64,000 nt of DNA from NCBI GenBank assembly GCA_043421945.1, contig JBHOGO010000012.1, positions 1 through 64,000 on the forward strand, in the 5' to 3' direction. Positions within the stretch are counted from its first letter, which is position 1. The number at the start of each line of letters is the position of its first letter. Source of the stretch: Thaumasiovibrio sp043421945. Lineage in GTDB: Bacteria; Pseudomonadota; Gammaproteobacteria; Enterobacterales; Vibrionaceae. The translations under genes were made by a program, and so were the position numbers. The notes beneath the pieces are model-generated. The model saw only the letters and a program-made list of their open reading frames with translations, ran no database searches and was not told the DNA's origin. Shown here in pieces: positions 24,419-33,600 of the stretch.

Positions 24419-24666
24419 CCGCGAAGGCAGCCGCCGGAGTTGAAAAAGCAGGTGGTATTCATGCGCTGAGGCATGCTTATGCTACACATCAGTTAGAATC
24501 TGGCATGCCATTAAATGTGCTTCAACGTCATATTGGCCACTCAAATGTTAATACCACTATAAGGTACATACACTGGATCGGTCATTATCATGAAAGCGCT
24601 CATGGTGATGAGTTTGAGTATCAGAAAAACACCGCGAGTCGCTTCTACAGGGTATCAATGACCTAG
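24410..24666 (+). pseudogene. Tyrosine recombinase, C-terminal fragment
   Basis: The frame reads KAGGIHALRHAYATHQLESG, then PLNVLQRHIGHSNVNTTIRY, then IHWIGHYHE, ending at TAG 24664. It includes the His-x-x-Arg box, the GH motif and the catalytic Tyr region of a tyrosine recombinase of the kind found with IS91-like elements. Everything before is missing. It is not IntI-like in this region, so it is probably not the integrase of the cassettes that follow. Confidence 0.75.
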
Positions 24667-24877
24667 TTGATTGATTACTAGGACAAAGTTTATCGCTGTA
24701 TTATTGCGAGTGTGGGGGCTTCGTTCGCTTTAAAAATGGTTATGCAACGCGTATAGTCGTTAGCGTATAGTCGAAGATAGCCATGGAAAAGAGCGTCGAA
24801 TATTAACACTGAGTATGCCAACAGGCTTTAATGGCATTGACCTCGAAAAAGCAAATTCCATAGATAGAAGCGGCTCA

Positions 24878-24936
24878 GTCCAACAGGCATTTATCCATTG
24901 TGCTTCGACAATGGATAAATGCTTAAGCGTTATGTT
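24878..24936 (+). other. Short integron attC site
   Basis: GTCCAAC fits the RYYYAAC end box; a 15-bp perfect stem GCATTTATCCATTGT/ACAATGGATAAATGC closes on the loop GCTTCG; the right end is TTAAGCGTTATG. The next gene starts 12 bases after it, as in a cassette. Confidence 0.7.
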
Positions 24937-24948
24937 TAAGAGGCAAAT

Positions 24949-25851
24949 TTGAGCGGTATAAAGATAACTTTTGCTTATGATAGCAATGGAGCTCGAGTGA
25001 ATGCAGACTCCTATGGGGCTTTTCCAATAGCCCATCCTCTTACGTGTCCAGATAAAAACTGTGAAGCCTTTTTGGAGCACGTAAATGGATATAAGCGCGA
25101 AAGCTATGGTAAACAGCAGTTCATTCCTGCTTTTTACCGGTTAGAAAAAGGCTTCGATCATAGTGAATATTGCAGTTACAAGTCTTCTGGCAGAGCAAGC
25201 ATAGTAGCTGGAGATTCTGATCATGAAGTTAAGGATGCTCTTGCTAAAGGCGATTTATTGTTTCGTGTCCATGTTATGGATGCGGAGGAAAGAAAAAAGT
25301 TAAAAGACAAGTCAGGCACCTTTCAACAATTTCCGCCGAATGATACGACTGAGCGGAAGTATCGAAAACGAGGGCGCAGGTCTACCTATGTCCGTACGAT
25401 GAATAGCCTATTAGAAATATATAATCATGGACGTCTTAATCCACAAGACAGAGCTAAAATTAAGCTCATAATTGGTGGTAAGGGAGTAAAGTGGACAGAG
25501 TTTTTTTACTCGACTAACCATCTAGGTAGCTTAAAATCCCGTCTACATCGAGAAGGGATAGTTCAGGCAGCAGTAGTGGTCAAAATAAATGTTGTTGGGT
25601 TACCGAATCAAAAGCTGGGAGGTTTTCGCTTTATAGAGTGCAGCCCTAAGACGACGGGGTTGGGTAGACATATATACACTACGTTGAAGCTAGCTAAACG
25701 TTTACCAAGTAGCAGCTTTACTTTGAATCAAAGTGTGATGGTTTTGGGTAAGTTTAGTATTCCAGAACCGAATGATCGTGTCACTCCTACATACTTGGGT
25801 AATGAAATCAGGACACTAGTAACTCACACACAGCAAGTAGTGGAAATTTAA
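24949..25851 (+). CDS. Integron cassette protein of unknown function
   Basis: 300 residues from a TTG at 24949 (AAGAGGCAAA just upstream); no ATG serves as well. The N-terminal 60 residues carry a possible zinc site (LTCPDKNCEAFLEH then DHSEYC). The middle is basic (RKYRKRGRRSTYVRT), and the C-terminal half is beta-rich. It fills the space between two attC sites and so is a promoterless gene cassette. I do not recognise a named family; the basic stretch could point to nucleic-acid binding. Confidence 0.65.
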   Translation: MSGIKITFAYDSNGARVNADSYGAFPIAHPLTCPDKNCEAFLEHVNGYKRESYGKQQFIPAFYRLEKGFDHSEYCSYKSSGRASIVAGDSDHEVKDALAKGDLLFRVHVMDAEERKKLKDKSGTFQQFPPNDTTERKYRKRGRRSTYVRTMNSLLEIYNHGRLNPQDRAKIKLIIGGKGVKWTEFFYSTNHLGSLKSRLHREGIVQAAVVVKINVVGLPNQKLGGFRFIECSPKTTGLGRHIYTTLKLAKRLPSSSFTLNQSVMVLGKFSIPEPNDRVTPTYLGNEIRTLVTHTQQVVEI

Positions 25852-25854
25852 ACA

Positions 25855-25977
25855 TACAAAGCGTTTAAGACAGATTCCCAACGCATGGCATTCTTCATTC
25901 CATCGTTGGGTTTAGTGTTTAAGGTGGTATGGTTAGGTTTCGTGGTGGCGTTGCTAACTACTTAACGCGGCGTTGGT
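25855..25977 (+). other. Integron attC site, Vibrio superintegron type
   Basis: About 120 bases start ACAAAGCGTTTAAGAC and end CTTAACGCGGCGTTGG. The outer arms GCGTTTAAG and CTTAACGC and inner arms CCCAACG and CGTTGGG pair in order. Size and termini match the long attC sites of Vibrio cassette arrays. Confidence 0.88.
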
Positions 25978-25992
25978 TGCCAAAGAGGGTAT

Positions 25993-26655
25993 ATGAAAGC
26001 TGAGTATTTAATTCTGCTAATTGTTTGGTTCTTATCATTAGTGTCAATATTAGGTATTGGTTACGCTTTGGGTGGCTCGCCTAAGTCATTTTCAGGTGAA
26101 AATATAACAAATGGACTAACGCTATTTATAGCAATTTCTAACGTTATTTCTTGTTTCGCTTCCATCGGGACATTGTTGGTTGTGGCTGTTGCACGTAACG
26201 ATTGGCTAAAGCCTAAAACTAGTGAAGTGACCTTAGATTTAAAGCTAGCAGTTCGAGCTTGGAAAAAACCGAGAACTCAACTTAATCTGGCAGTTTATGA
26301 TGGAATGTTCAGTGTAACTGCGGCACATGCTGAAAAATCGGATGCTGTTAAACTGCATCTCGACAATTTGAAATTTCACTCAGTTAATGAGCGTGAGCAA
26401 TGGGTACAAATCTCTTTACTGATCGAGAGATATCGTTTTTATTTTCCTTCTAGAAATTCGAAAGATATCGAAAAGTTAGTAGAAATTAGGGAGAATCTCT
26501 ATCTTGATACCCTCAGATATGTACATGCTATCGATAATAGTGGGGAATCTTTAACAGACGAAATATCTAAGGCTATATGTAAAAATTCTGAGGCACTTAA
26601 TAGCTTTGAGACAGTTACCGAGAAATTGATGCTTAGTCTTGAACCTGGCAACTAA
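25993..26655 (+). CDS. Integron cassette membrane protein of unknown function
   Basis: 220 residues, ATG at 25993 with AGAGGGT upstream. Two N-terminal membrane helices (about 5-28 and 43-70) are followed by a soluble, mostly helical domain of about 150 residues (IEKLVEIRENLYLDTLRYVH). This two-helix-plus-cytoplasmic-domain plan is common among cassette proteins, some of which act in defence or stress, but nothing here identifies the role. The stop codon lies within the following attC. Confidence 0.7.
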   Translation: MKAEYLILLIVWFLSLVSILGIGYALGGSPKSFSGENITNGLTLFIAISNVISCFASIGTLLVVAVARNDWLKPKTSEVTLDLKLAVRAWKKPRTQLNLAVYDGMFSVTAAHAEKSDAVKLHLDNLKFHSVNEREQWVQISLLIERYRFYFPSRNSKDIEKLVEIRENLYLDTLRYVHAIDNSGESLTDEISKAICKNSEALNSFETVTEKLMLSLEPGN

Positions 26656-26777
26656 CAACAAGGCGCTCAAGTGGGACTATGTAGTTGCCGATTCTGGTGC
26701 CCATTTGAGCTTTTGGGGTTAAGTTGGTTTTATTAGCTTTAGTGGTAGCGTTTCTAGCCCCTTAGCTTGGCGTTGAT
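26653..26777 (+). other. Integron attC site, end interrupted by an IS
   Basis: It starts TAACAACAAGGCGCTCAAG and ends CTTAGCTTGGCGTTGAT, with inner arms GCTCAAGTGGG and CCCATTTGAGC. The IS110-family element begins directly after the GCGTTG core. Confidence 0.85.
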
Positions 26778-26786
26778 ATGACCCCC

Positions 26787-27078
26787 ACTGTCAATTAAAA
26801 CGTAAGAGTTTCTGCTCCCACATTTCCAGAGCCTTTCTATATTTTCAGTGATAGTGTTATCGCATAGTTGAAGCAAGTAATGTCGTCGGTTCTCATGCTG
26901 ATATACGTGGATTACTCATCTTTCAATGAGCAGCGCCTACCTTACTTATTCCGTCGTGGCCCTGTCTTCAGTCTATGCTCGTGGTTCAATAAAGCTTGCG
27001 CTCTATTGCCGTCCTAACGCCGTCGGTGGTTGTGCCACACCCGATGCTTCATCCATTGCGATAACACTAGTTCTTTTC
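26787..27078 (-). ncRNA. Candidate guide (bridge/seek) RNA region of the IS
   Basis: About 290 bases without a credible gene lie between the transposase stop and the element end. In IS110-family elements a structured RNA from the noncoding end pairs with target and donor DNA; in the IS1111 subgroup it lies downstream of the transposase, as here. The call is by position only; the RNA boundaries and loops were not derived. Confidence 0.5.
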
Positions 27079-28233
27079 TCATGCGGGCAACCTAGCGATG
27101 CGAGTTTTCGGGTCGACATTACTGATGACCACTTCTCTAGCAATCGCCCAGATGTAAGCAATCATCTCACGAGCGATAGCAACAACGACCACACTTCTAT
27201 GCTTACCCTTTTGCAGCAATCGCTGATATCGACGACATAAGCGTTGCTGTGCGTGCCAGGCAATATCAACAATCTCTTTAGGTAGACCTTCTTGCCTGCG
27301 CAGCAGTTCGACCGAGATGTTTGCTTTGTGTTTGTAGGTATGAGCCCCTTCAACCAGTAATCGCCTTGCTCGACTGTTGCCGCATTTGGTTAAGCTTCCT
27401 CGTTTAGCTTTTCCTCCGCTAGAGTTCTCGGTAGGGACTAAGCCTAGATAAGCCATGAGTTTTCTGGGGTGGTCGAAGCGCCTTAAGTCACCCAGTTCAG
27501 CAATAGTACCCAGTGCGACGAGCAGTCGAACGCCACGCATAGCTTGAATGGCTTTTACCACAGGGTAGTAGCGCCAGTTTTTCACTTGATGAAGCAACTC
27601 ATTATCAAGGCGTTGCAAGCGCTGAAGTCGTTCACTGATGATGCTAATCATCTCTTGTAGAACGATTTGTTGGCTATGGTGAGGCATGATGAGGTCTGTT
27701 AGCCACCGTAGATGCTTTTTAGACCAATTGTCGTTCACAGTTGCTTGTACATTATTTCGGAGAAGAAAGCCCTTCAGTTGGAATTTAGCATCCTTGAGGT
27801 CTTTCATTGCGGTTTCTCTGGCTCGAGATAAATCTCGAATGGCTTCATCTTCCGCTTCGGGAACATAGATCGGAGTGAGTTCTTCAGCTTTAAACAGCTT
27901 AGCCAGTTTGGCCGAATCTCGTTTGTCAGTCTTCACTCGGTCGCCCGATTTTTTAGGGATCAGTGATGGTGCGATAACATAACAGCAATGCCCGAGACTG
28001 GTGAGCAAGCGATAAGTCCAATAGCCACATGGGCCTGCTTCATACACAAAGTGCAGCGTGGCTTTTGGGTACTTAGATTGCAGCTGCTGTGCAAGCTTAA
28101 TTAACGTGGACTTGGTGGATTTAATACGGCCCAGATGCTCAGGACTTGCGCCGCGATGATCTTGTAAAACTGAGACCTGGATAAAAGACTTGTGCGTATC
28201 TAAGCCAATGAAAATTATGCTATCGTTATTCAT
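27079..28233 (-). CDS. IS110-family transposase
   Basis: 384 residues from the ATG at 28233; a start at 28263 adds 10 residues that do not resemble the family. The N-terminal DEDD RuvC-like domain has GLDTHKS (first Asp), YEAGPCGYW (Glu) and KTDKRDSAKLA (Asp pair). The C-terminal domain has PRKLMAYLGLVPTENSSGG and a conserved serine near RGSLTKCGNSRARR, the nucleophile region. It appears full length and intact. These recombinases insert without duplicating the target and are guided by an RNA encoded in the element. Confidence 0.93.
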   Translation of the reverse strand: MNNDSIIFIGLDTHKSFIQVSVLQDHRGASPEHLGRIKSTKSTLIKLAQQLQSKYPKATLHFVYEAGPCGYWTYRLLTSLGHCCYVIAPSLIPKKSGDRVKTDKRDSAKLAKLFKAEELTPIYVPEAEDEAIRDLSRARETAMKDLKDAKFQLKGFLLRNNVQATVNDNWSKKHLRWLTDLIMPHHSQQIVLQEMISIISERLQRLQRLDNELLHQVKNWRYYPVVKAIQAMRGVRLLVALGTIAELGDLRRFDHPRKLMAYLGLVPTENSSGGKAKRGSLTKCGNSRARRLLVEGAHTYKHKANISVELLRRQEGLPKEIVDIAWHAQQRLCRRYQRLLQKGKHRSVVVVAIAREMIAYIWAIAREVVISNVDPKTRIARLPA

Positions 28234-28455
28234 GCTAGCCTCCAAATTTAGTTGTTTGCACACTAATTATGGCTCTGGCGTCAAGCTAACCCACGAGATT
28301 GGAGGCTAGCACTTCGAGGGGGTCATTATGTCTATAAGTGTAACGAAATTGCGTTTTTGCTCAAAACATACTTTGAACAAAAACGCGCTCCTGCATCCTT
28401 CCAGCCCTTGAATGACCTTACACTTATTTTATTTATCTCATTCTTATGTTGTTTT

Positions 28456-28833
28456 CTATGGTCGGCTTTTTAGTGAGCGAGCAAATTTCAGCATCTTGAA
28501 AGCTAGTTCTCGTTCTGCTCCGCATTGCATGATGAATACGCCTGTGATGATTTGGTCTGGTGAAAGTCTCATACCATCGGGGGTTGTGATGTGCTGACCG
28601 TTAAAGCCCCACCCGTCCCATTCGCTATGATGTGATGAAAATTTACGCCCTTTTGCCATTCGCATGAGTCGCTTACATTCAGGCGGGATGGTTTTTCCCT
28701 TGTCCCATTCTTTGATACACCTCACAGTTCTGAAACAAAGTTTCGCGGCTTCTTCCTTGGATAATCCACATTCAAATTTACGAAAGTAGTAGTTTGACTT
28801 CTTTATACCCTTTTCTCGTCTGAAGTTGGTCAT
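28456..28833 (-). CDS. Filamentous-phage-type regulatory protein (DUF3653-like)
   Basis: 125 residues. The sequence YYFRKFECGLSKEEAAKLCF followed by RTVRCIKEWDKGKTIPPECK reads as a helix-turn-helix-like unit typical of small DUF3653 phage proteins in Vibrio filamentous phages, and the second half (EWDGWGFNGQHITTPDGMRL) is also characteristic. The gene is complete, but its neighbours are missing, so it is a remnant of a phage or satellite. A truncated second copy of its 3' end lies at about 24363-24418. Confidence 0.65.
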   Translation of the reverse strand: MTNFRREKGIKKSNYYFRKFECGLSKEEAAKLCFRTVRCIKEWDKGKTIPPECKRLMRMAKGRKFSSHHSEWDGWGFNGQHITTPDGMRLSPDQIITGVFIMQCGAERELAFKMLKFARSLKSRP

Positions 28834-28942
28834 TACTGCAATTCCTTCTCATGAACCAATACCTCACTATACCACTGTGATTTTAAACAGGTTTCTGGGT
28901 TTTCTTGAGGTGACTCGAAGAATGGTATTTTACATAATGCAC

Positions 28943-28987
28943 CTAATAACCATTAGATTATCTATCGATTAATCTAATGGTTATTAG
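28943..28987. promoter_or_regulatory. 18-bp perfect inverted repeat
   Basis: CTAATAACCATTAGATTA (28943-28960) and its complement (28970-28987) are separated by 9 bases, 110 bases upstream of the phage-type gene. It is AT-rich and lacks a T-run, so it is more likely an operator, a cruciform or an origin hairpin than a terminator. Confidence 0.6.
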
Positions 28988-29825
28988 GGAAAGATCATTT
29001 AAAAGATAAGACATTATCGTTTATAGAATACGAATGCTAAAACTCGTATTGCTATAAACCATCAACTTTAGCATGGTTGCTGGCTGCTCAAGACACTCTT
29101 CATCGAGAACAGACTGTCGTCACATATATTTTCATCCCTGACTATCACCTCTAAACCACACTCAAAATTGGATGTGTTTGACGCTAAAAAGCAACATGAC
29201 GGCTGAGCACTTTTTTGTGCTGTAAGGGACTGTTTTTTAAGTGTTTATTTTGAATGTAAAAAACGATGCTGCCCCTTTTTTTACCGAAGATAACGTTGCT
29301 GCGTTTGAATTTAAAAGTCAGATTTTACGTAATAGTGCATTTGACTGGTTGAGTTACAATTTGTAGATGAAATCTTTGTATATCACTGTCAAGTTAGTGC
29401 GTTGCTCCAGTGCTCCTTTTTTAACTTAGCGGCTCCCCTTTTTTATGATACTGCGTTGTATTTTTTACCTTTTAAATTAGTTTGTTATGGTTTTTTATCG
29501 TGATGGTAAGTTGTATTCCCCTGCCCCTTTGTCTTTTGTTAGTACAATCACTGCTCATGAAAATGCCATTTATTAGTGATTAATGTGCACAGTGTCGACT
29601 TTAGGGTGTAATTGAACTGCAAATATGCCGCAATATTGATTATGTCTTGTCAATCTGCCACTTTTATTAAGTTTAGTGTCGATTTCACTTGGCGGGTTAT
29701 CCTTTTTTTCGACCCCAATCCCCTCAGTCGGAGGGGGTAAAGTACTGAAATGACGCTGACTTAGCACTCAATAGGTAGGATATTTTGACTCACTCATTTG
29801 TGCCCCTTTTTTGACCCTTTCTCTT
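28988..29825. other. Gene-free region with pyrimidine-rich motif repeats
   Basis: No gene is supported here. The motif GCCCCTTTTTT or close variants recurs near 29271, 29415, 29434, 29523 and 29802, all on the plus strand. The spacing is irregular. Confidence 0.4.
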
Positions 29826-29870
29826 TGACACCCCACGCTAAGTTGAGGTCTCAACTTAATGGTTGTCTGT
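29826..29870 (+). repeat. 45-bp direct repeat, right copy (putative att site)
   Basis: Identical to 15438-15482, same orientation, including the AAGTTGAG/CTCAACTT arms. The plasmid transfer origin region begins about 70 bases to the right. Confidence 0.85.
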
Positions 29871-29939
29871 TAATAAAAAAAGCATATAAAACAATAGGAT
29901 AAATCGTCAAAAAAGACTGTTCATGAAGATATGCATTTT

Positions 29940-30280
29940 TTCATTTTTTCATTCGAGTAGACCTCATTTTGTGACACAAACGTGTGACAAACGTATATTA
30001 TCTGTATACAGCCCAGTGGTGGCGGGGCTTGCCGCTGTTTTTTAGTCATTTTGTATCACAAAGCGAACACAATTGTGTCGGTTTGTGTTCGTTTTAAGTG
30101 ATTGTTTAAAGGTCATTATTTAGCAGTGTGATACAAATGGAACACACTGTGTTCGTTTTGTGTCGGTCGGTGTATCACAATGTGATACAAGTTGAACACA
30201 ATGTGATACATCACACGGCGAATAATTATTCACAATGTTAGCCTGAAAATAATCCTTTTAGCTTTTTTTAGGGGGCAACG
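29940..30280. other. oriT: Probable origin of transfer (oriT) with relaxosome binding sites
   Basis: The region lies between the element end and the RHH gene, close to traI. It has a GC-rich hairpin GCGG-GGCTTG-CCGC (30022-30035) that could mark the nic region, and an array of boxes: TGTATCACA at 30052 and 30171, TGTGATACA at 30127, 30181 and 30202, and GAACACA at 30065, 30140 and 30194, forming palindromes at 30140-30154 and 30171-30189. Such arrays bind relaxosome accessory proteins. The exact nic site cannot be set from sequence. Confidence 0.7.
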
Positions 30281-30646
30281 ATGCCAAAATCTGAAGTGGT
30301 TCATACAAGACTCGATGCGGCGATGGGTGCATTTGTGGAGCGGTATCGTCAGCAAGAAAACCTGCCCAGTCGCTCTGAATCCGTGCGGGCGTTATTGGCC
30401 ATAGCGCAACGTGTCGTGGAAAATCAAGGTGGCGACGATACCCCCGTGTCGAATCGAGAACTATTAGAAGAGATATATCGACGAACCCGGCATGTTAATG
30501 CCTATGCCGAATTGGTTCACACGCAAACGTATTCATCACAAGTGATCCAAACGACCCATATCGATTCTCGTGCCGTTCGAGATAAAGTAAAAACATCCGT
30601 AGATAGTAAGGTGGACGTGTATTTGGAGGGGGAAAGCACGCCATAA
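30281..30646 (+). CDS. Relaxosome accessory protein, ribbon-helix-helix (TraM/TraY-like role)
   Basis: 121 residues; AGGGGG stands 5 bases before the ATG. The first 45 residues form a ribbon-helix-helix unit (VVHTRLDAAMGAFVERYRQQ then SRSESVRALLAIA), followed by a helical region and a polar tail. Proteins of this type bind oriT, bend it and recruit the relaxase, and usually repress their own promoter. The palindromic boxes immediately upstream (30052-30210) are the obvious binding sites and would cover both oriT and the promoter. It is divergent from the transfer operon and faces traI tail to tail. Confidence 0.8.
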   Translation: MPKSEVVHTRLDAAMGAFVERYRQQENLPSRSESVRALLAIAQRVVENQGGDDTPVSNRELLEEIYRRTRHVNAYAELVHTQTYSSQVIQTTHIDSRAVRDKVKTSVDSKVDVYLEGESTP

Positions 30647-30679
30647 AACCGGTTAATAATGACGTGCGCTATGGCGTTA

Positions 30680-33600
30680 TTATCGCTCTCGGTCTATTTG
30701 TTTTTGTGGTCTTTCATTTTCATGTGTCGGATGTGCTGTTGTTGATGAATGATTGATCTCAAGATCTTCATTGAGTGTTTTTTGTGCGATGTCATTTTTC
30801 ACGGAAGCGATCGCCATTTCATGCGGGTCTGTTTTTCTATTATCCACGCCATGACTGAGCGGGTCGGCCTTAATATCCTCTCGTTGTTGTTTGCCTTCAA
30901 GTTGATGGATAGCAGCATCTATTTGAGCATGAATATTATCACCAGCGATAAAGTCGATGTGATTCAATTTAAAGCGCTCAAGAATTTTATCGATATTATT
31001 GCGGTTTAAGTTGCCTTGTTGACTGTCCAGTACAATCAGTAAATGATGGCGCAGTGCATCGGGGTTGATGTTTTGAATATCATTCTTATGTTGGACCACC
31101 ACGATATCTTGTTGACCGGCTTGACCGTCTCGCACTTTGAATGCTTGCTCAATACTGTTGGTAATAATCGTTATATTTTTGTCTTCACCTTCGTGAAAGT
31201 TCACATGATACCCCGACTTTTTACCTAATATCCGTTTGTTGATATTGAGCTCACTCGCGGAACCATCTGGCGATATATAGGTCACTTCAATCGCTTGTGT
31301 GTTGGCGTGTTGATCCGTGATATTCGTTATTAATGCTGGATGGGTGCTTTTTGTTTCACTGGAATAGACGGCTGGATGAAACTTGACCGCGGCTGTTTTT
31401 GTTTCTTGAACACCGGCCGTATTGTTTAGGTAGGTTTCACCTGCCGTGCCTTTAATGTCCACGCCTTGCTGAAAATATTGTCGAGCTTGGACTTGCAACC
31501 GACTGATGTGTTTTGGTGTGGTTGCCACTAATTTATCGTGCAACGGGTTTTCGACCAGCCTTCCCTCGCCTGTGTCTTGCCTTTTTTTATCGAAATAGTA
31601 TAGCGCTTCTTTGTAGCTTAATTTTTGTGTTGTCATGATGAGATTAATCAAGTCGCCTTTTTCACCGGTCGTCCAGTCTTTAAAATAGCCGCGGTATTCT
31701 CCCGTCAGGGTGATATTTAACGCGGTGCTCCCATGACCAAAACTGAGTTGGTCGCTGTTTGATTTGGCTGTATTTGGTCGGCCCAATAACGCCGTCGCCA
31801 ACGATTCGGTATACTTCGGTGCAACGGATTTTAAATAGGTCGCCATTTTGTTGAATATAAATTCGCCTTGCTGATTTTGATATTGGGGATTATCGACTGG
31901 GTGCGGCGTGTCATTGAAATACCATGTTTGTTGGCGAGCAATGTGTTGGTGCGTTTCCATCGCGCTGGGCTTATTCGTCTCTTTGTTATACCACGTGCGT
32001 GTCATTGCGTCGGGGTCATCGGTGTATATTCGAACGTGATGTGCCGCGCGGGTAATATCCACATAGGCGCGGCGAATATCGGTGAGAGGTGCATTGCCTC
32101 GAATGGCACTGATCACATTTGCGTAGGTGGCGCCTTGGGCCATGTCGGCGGTGCGCGTATAGCGGTAATCCCAATGCGCATCTTTCAAATTCCCCCGCTC
32201 AATAATAAAGCTGTCGCCTTGCGGTGGTTGGGCGGTCATCGTGTTGTTATCAATCGCGGTCACGGTATACGGCGTGTTGGCCACGATACCGCGTTTTTTG
32301 TCAGTCATTCTTGCCATGATTTTGTCGCCAGTTGATAACGGCTGCTCGCTCAAGCTAAATAGCTGCGTGTATTGGTGCTGTTTATGTGTTGGAAAACGTG
32401 TCGTTATCTTGCCTGTTTGCTGATCCAATAGCGTGATCATGCTGTGCTCGCGGTCAACGGCCACGATTTCACTGTATTGCCCCAATTTTTCTGAATAGAT
32501 GAGCCCTTTTTGGTACGGCAACATTGTTGCCAATTCTGTTTCCGTGGCGCCCACACTGCGTAATCGCGGTGTGGGCACGTTTTCGGTGCCTAACTGTTTT
32601 TGCTGTATTAAGCCTGGGCGGATGTGGTGAGTGATTTCATCACGTTCACGGTTTGTGTACGCGATGATCAGCGTGTTCTCGCGGGTTTCAGGGGTACGAC
32701 TGAGATAATCCTTTGCAATACTAGACGGCAACAATGCCGCGGCTTTCGCGCGGTTTTCGGCTGTCTTTGGGGCCGTCTCATCAAGGGTTGAGACAAGGTG
32801 GGGCAAGCGGCTTCCCGATGAATTTGTTTGCTGCTCTATTTTCTCAAGCGCGCTGGTTGCTTGTTTATCGACGATGTTGTGGACAGCACCTAATAACGTG
32901 GTGTTGTCTTGGCGCACTATATCTGACATATACGCCGTCTTGATCACCCCTTGGCTTATCGCCAATTCAAATGGTTTGCCCGCGTGTTGAGACAGTAATT
33001 GCTCGCGATCCCCCAACACGACGGCTCTGGCACTGTCACGTTTGACGAGTTGAAGAAATTGGTCAAACGCCGCGTTACCGACCATGGCGCTTTCATCAAG
33101 AAAAAACAGGGTGTTGGCATACTTTCCAGTGGGATGGTCGCCCCTGCTATCCTCTGTCAATAAGCTCGCGAGTGTCTGCGACTCTACGCCTTTGGCTTTA
33201 AGTTCATTCACTGCCGCGTGCGTTGGCGCCAACCCCACAATATCGAGCTTGGGGGCGTTGGCGGTGTCGCGTACCGCGTTGATGAGGCCAATGTTGCTTT
33301 CAAGCATCGTCGATTTCCCTGTCCCCGCCAAACCCTGCACTGCCACAACGCGATCCGCGGTGGTGGTGATTAATGTAGTGGCCTCTTTTTGCCCCGCGGT
33401 CAGGTAAGGTGATGTGTTGAGGTGATCGCGCGCTTGTGACGGTGTCGCAAAGGCGGGCACGCTGTCTTGGCCCTCTTTTAAGGCCGTCAGGATGCGGCTT
33501 TCTAGATCAATGTTTCCTTTGGTGGTCCATCGCACGCCATCTTGATAATCAGACGATAAGGTGTGGGACAGGCTATCAAGCTGCTGGACAATTTGAGGTT

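Larger units (their letters stand above)
26778..28326 (-). mobile_element. IS110-family (IS1111-like) insertion sequence
   Basis: About 1.55 kb between ATGACCCCC (26778-26786) and GGGGGTCAT (28318-28326), a 9-bp inverted pair. It holds one transposase gene, with about 290 noncoding bases after its stop and few before its start, the layout of the IS1111 subgroup. It sits exactly at the end of an attC site, as described for the IS1111-attC group. Confidence 0.8.
15438..29870. mobile_element. Putative integrative element bounded by 45-bp direct repeats
   Basis: The two 45-bp repeats are in direct orientation 14,388 bases apart, with two tyrosine recombinase genes just inside the left one. The segment separates the transglycosylase from oriT, two features usually close in F-type plasmids, and is a mosaic of AT-rich cargo (unknown genes, PIN/HEPN pair, phage remnants, integron cassettes, an IS). 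The boundaries are inferred from the repeats only; excision has not been shown. Confidence 0.65.

Noticed and set aside
24410..24666. Recombinase fragment as the integron integrase of the adjacent cassettes
   Set aside because: The sequence around HALRHAYATHQ and the tail IHWIGHYHE is unlike IntI and like IS91-associated recombinases.
26926..27240. Plus-strand frame of 104 codons at the end of the IS110-family element
   Set aside because: It overlaps the transposase gene antisense and the noncoding RNA region; no ribosome site and no recognisable sequence.
28930..28942. TACATAATGCACC as a second dif-like half site
   Set aside because: Only part of one arm matches, and the other arm is absent.
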